A program made the translations under genes and the position numbers. Source: Methylacidiphilum infernorum V4 (GTDB lineage Bacteria; Verrucomicrobiota; Verrucomicrobiia; Methylacidiphilales; Methylacidiphilaceae). Taken from it: a stretch of DNA of 64,000 nt. This document shows positions 61,988 through 64,000 of the stretch, one piece after another. Every line of letters starts with the position of its first letter. Position 1 is the first letter of the stretch. The notes beneath the pieces are model-generated. The model was given only the letters and a program-made list of their open reading frames with translations, had not been told where the DNA came from and did no database searches. The stretch spans positions 1,240,001 to 1,304,000 of the forward strand of contig NC_010794.1 in NCBI RefSeq assembly GCF_000019665.1, in the 5' to 3' direction.

Positions 61988-63100
61988 ATGTCCAACGAAG
62001 AAAAATTTGATTGCCTCTCTATATTATCTGAAAAGACCATACGCCAAGGAACTCTCCAAGGCACAATTCGCTGCCAGGTTTTATCCATCAAAGAATCCAC
62101 ATCTAAAAACGGTTCGGTTTTCCTTGATATAGAGGTTGCAGATCAATCCGGCAACAAAAGAATCAAAATATGGCCTGAGTCTCAAGCTTATTCTGCTTTC
62201 CTCTCCTTGCCACAAAACGCTTTCATTGAACTATCCGCGATTTTTCGTTATACCCCTTTCGGCTTACAAGCTTATGCTCATGCTCTAAGAACCCTCAATC
62301 TCGAAGAAATAGAAGGATTGTTGAATACAAAGGGGAATATCCAGGTAGAGAAAGACTGGGAATTTCTTCATGCAAAAATAGCTACCCTAAAAGATCCACG
62401 CCTGCGAGTTCTCTGCCAGCAATTTCTTTTGCTCTACGGCGAGAAGCTGAGAAGAGCCGCCGCAGCAAGAGAATATCATCATAATTTTCGAGGGGGACTT
62501 CTTCGCCATGTTTGTCAAATGATCGAAGCGGCGGATGCCCTGATGCTAGCCTATCCCTCTTATAACTGGGACCTTGTCAAAGCGGGTATACTTTTCCATG
62601 ATTGTGGGAAGCTTTGGGAAAACGATTTCCAGGAAAAAGGTTTTGCCATGAAAAGGAATAAGTCCGCGGAACTGATCGGTCATATTCCACTTGGAGTAGA
62701 AGTCGTCAATTCATTGTGGAGAAGCTTGCAAAAAAACGAGGAATTTCTCAATAACTCGATTCCTCCCACAGAAGAGGTTCGCATCCATCTTCTTCATTTG
62801 ATTATTGCGCACCACGGTCTTAAAGAACACGGTTCTCCGATTACTCCCCGGACTCCCGAAGCTTGGATTATCCATGTACTGGATAATCTTGACGCCAAGT
62901 TAGAGATGTTCCGCTGTGCCTATGCTGAAGGAAAAGAAATTTCACCCGGAATCTTTGAAAGGAAGCCTCCTCTTGAAGGAAACCCTGTTGCCCCGCTCGA
63001 CAAGTATTCTTCCTTTTCAACTCCCCCAGAACAATCTAACCCCTTTTTGGACGCCTATGATCTGCCAAAAAAGGCTTCTGAAAAGCCATCAGAAGGATAA
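61988..63100 (+). CDS. YhaM-type 3'-5' exoribonuclease (OB fold plus HD domain)
   Basis: A 370-residue protein. An N-terminal OB-fold domain (about 20-105) binds single-stranded nucleic acid. An HD domain follows with AREYHHNFRGGLLRHVCQMI, FHDCGKLWEND and IAHHGLKEHG as the metal ligands, the order seen in YhaM/CBF1. YhaM degrades RNA and DNA from the 3' end. A Pro-rich tail of about 40 residues is extra. It is convergent with purC, 9 bases apart. Family membership is clear; substrate preference is inferred. Confidence 0.85.
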   Translation: MSNEEKFDCLSILSEKTIRQGTLQGTIRCQVLSIKESTSKNGSVFLDIEVADQSGNKRIKIWPESQAYSAFLSLPQNAFIELSAIFRYTPFGLQAYAHALRTLNLEEIEGLLNTKGNIQVEKDWEFLHAKIATLKDPRLRVLCQQFLLLYGEKLRRAAAAREYHHNFRGGLLRHVCQMIEAADALMLAYPSYNWDLVKAGILFHDCGKLWENDFQEKGFAMKRNKSAELIGHIPLGVEVVNSLWRSLQKNEEFLNNSIPPTEEVRIHLLHLIIAHHGLKEHGSPITPRTPEAWIIHVLDNLDAKLEMFRCAYAEGKEISPGIFERKPPLEGNPVAPLDKYSSFSTPPEQSNPFLDAYDLPKKASEKPSEG

Positions 63101-63109
63101 GGGAAAGAC

Positions 63110-64000
63110 TTAATCGATCAGCGAAATGACCTTTTCGAACCTTTCCGGGAAAAGTCTCGCCAGCACTTCTTTGTACCTGGCTTGCATTTCTTTTATTATT
63201 TCTTCACTCAACCTCGGGGGAGGAGGTTGTTTATTCCATCCTGTTTTTTCAAGATAATGCCTAAGGATCTGCTTGTCGTAATGTGGGCAACGATCTTTAT
63301 CCCTTTCAAAATCTTCGCGCAGCCAGAAACGAGAACTGTCAGGAGTCATTAGTTCATCGATCAAAAAAATTTTTCCTTCTCTTATTCCAAATTCGAATTT
63401 CGTATCCAAAAGGATAAGACCTTTATTGAAGGCATAACTTTTGCCATGAAGGTAAAGTTCAAGGGTCAGGTTTTTCAGCAATTCGTAGTTTTCGCCAATA
63501 ATTTCTTTTGCCGATTCTTCATCCAGGGGGAGGTCATGCCCTTGCTTCGCTTTTGTTGTGGGTGTAAAAAGAGGTTCTGGCAGTGGACTCCCATAAGTCA
63601 ACCCTCTTGGCAACTTGTAGCCTCCGGCGGTCCCTTTTTCCAAGTATTCCTTCCAAGCTCCTCCCACTACATATCCACGCGCTATAAATTCTACGGGTAA
63701 AGGATCACAGGGTAGAACGCGCATTAGTCTTCCCTCCCATTCGGGAAGGTCAATTTCCAGGGGCAACTCTTCGCTGAGCAAGGCACTTGGACAGATTACA
63801 GATGTTCTCTCGAACCAGCCTAAGGCAATCTGGTTCAAAACTATTCCTTTTGAGGGAATCTCTTCTGCTAAAACACAATCAAAGGCGGATACCCTGTCTG
63901 AAGTGACCATCCAGAGTTCATTTTTCCAGTGATAAAGATCCCTCACTTTACCACTTCTTACTTTTCGAATCCCGTATTTTTCCAAGGTCTTGGATAAAGG
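63110..64000 (-). CDS. purC: Phosphoribosylaminoimidazole-succinocarboxamide synthase (5' end at window edge)
   Basis: The seventh-step enzyme of purine synthesis: it joins CAIR and aspartate with ATP. The sequence has SGKVRDLYHW, TSDRVSAFD, PVEFIARGYVVGGAWKEY, GLTYGSPLPEPLFTPTTKA and DELMTPDSSRFW, all signatures of PurC. The length of about 290 residues is usual for the long bacterial form. A TTG at 63985 is the only start codon inside, but the frame is open to the window edge (LSKT before it), so the true start is probably just outside. The feature is therefore treated as partial at its 5' end. Confidence 0.95.
   Translation of the reverse strand, partial: PLSKTLEKYGIRKVRSGKVRDLYHWKNELWMVTSDRVSAFDCVLAEEIPSKGIVLNQIALGWFERTSVICPSALLSEELPLEIDLPEWEGRLMRVLPCDPLPVEFIARGYVVGGAWKEYLEKGTAGGYKLPRGLTYGSPLPEPLFTPTTKAKQGHDLPLDEESAKEIIGENYELLKNLTLELYLHGKSYAFNKGLILLDTKFEFGIREGKIFLIDELMTPDSSRFWLREDFERDKDRCPHYDKQILRHYLEKTGWNKQPPPPRLSEEIIKEMQARYKEVLARLFPERFEKVISLID

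Overview
The window is a chromosomal segment of a Gram-negative bacterium with a GC content in the low-to-mid 40s. Gene content points to an acidophilic, autotrophic verrucomicrobial methanotroph of the Methylacidiphilum type. That assignment is inferred from the gene set and the protein style; no species marker such as 16S rRNA or methane monooxygenase is present. The genes include class II fructose-bisphosphatase, alanine-glyoxylate aminotransferase, a two-domain NDK-like protein, RNase HIII, TolC/RND efflux and many large TonB-dependent receptors.

Layout. 1-2.0 kb: start of a glycosyltransferase (minus strand, leaves the window), a GC-rich hairpin element, an aminotransferase and an ArsC/Spx-like protein. 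2.05-9.72 kb: a tandemly duplicated TonB-dependent receptor locus. The right copy is intact but has a GC-rich, probably foreign barrel. The left copy is split by a second, unrelated receptor, which gives a 1283-codon chimeric reading frame. Both copies share a near-identical 5' leader that folds on paper into nested stems. 9.7-17.4 kb: an accessory stretch with a secreted 18-residue-repeat protein, a receptor broken by a frameshift and a stop codon, AT-rich orphan genes, a GC-rich glycoside hydrolase, a possible relic of an efflux adaptor and tRNA-Ala.

17.5-48.5 kb: dense housekeeping genes. They include DAHP synthase, mutY, rnhC, recG, an HtrA protease, a degenerate rhomboid, glpX, tRNA-Pro, nadD-rsfS, a K+ channel, a UDP-glucuronate decarboxylase-like enzyme, tsaD, the NDK-like protein, aspartate aminotransferase, malate dehydrogenase, a NamZ-like muramidase, a site-2 protease, Mrp, an ABC exporter, dtd, a CPA2 antiporter, tRNA-Leu, a dihydroorotate dehydrogenase-like protein and a TPR protein. 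48.6-51.3 kb: another intact TonB-dependent receptor. 51.3-52.4 kb: a gene-poor kilobase. 52.4-61.8 kb: a minus-strand efflux cluster (TolC-like protein, ECF sigma factor, small secreted protein, two RND pumps) with no adaptor gene. 62-64 kb: a YhaM-type HD exonuclease and purC, whose 5' end lies at the window edge.

The genes most likely to work together are the five efflux-cluster genes, the ABC ATPase and permease, nadD with rsfS, and the receptor group, whose TonB/ExbBD partners are not in the window. The most unusual parts are the duplicated and chimeric receptor locus, its structured leader, and the 18-residue-repeat secreted protein.
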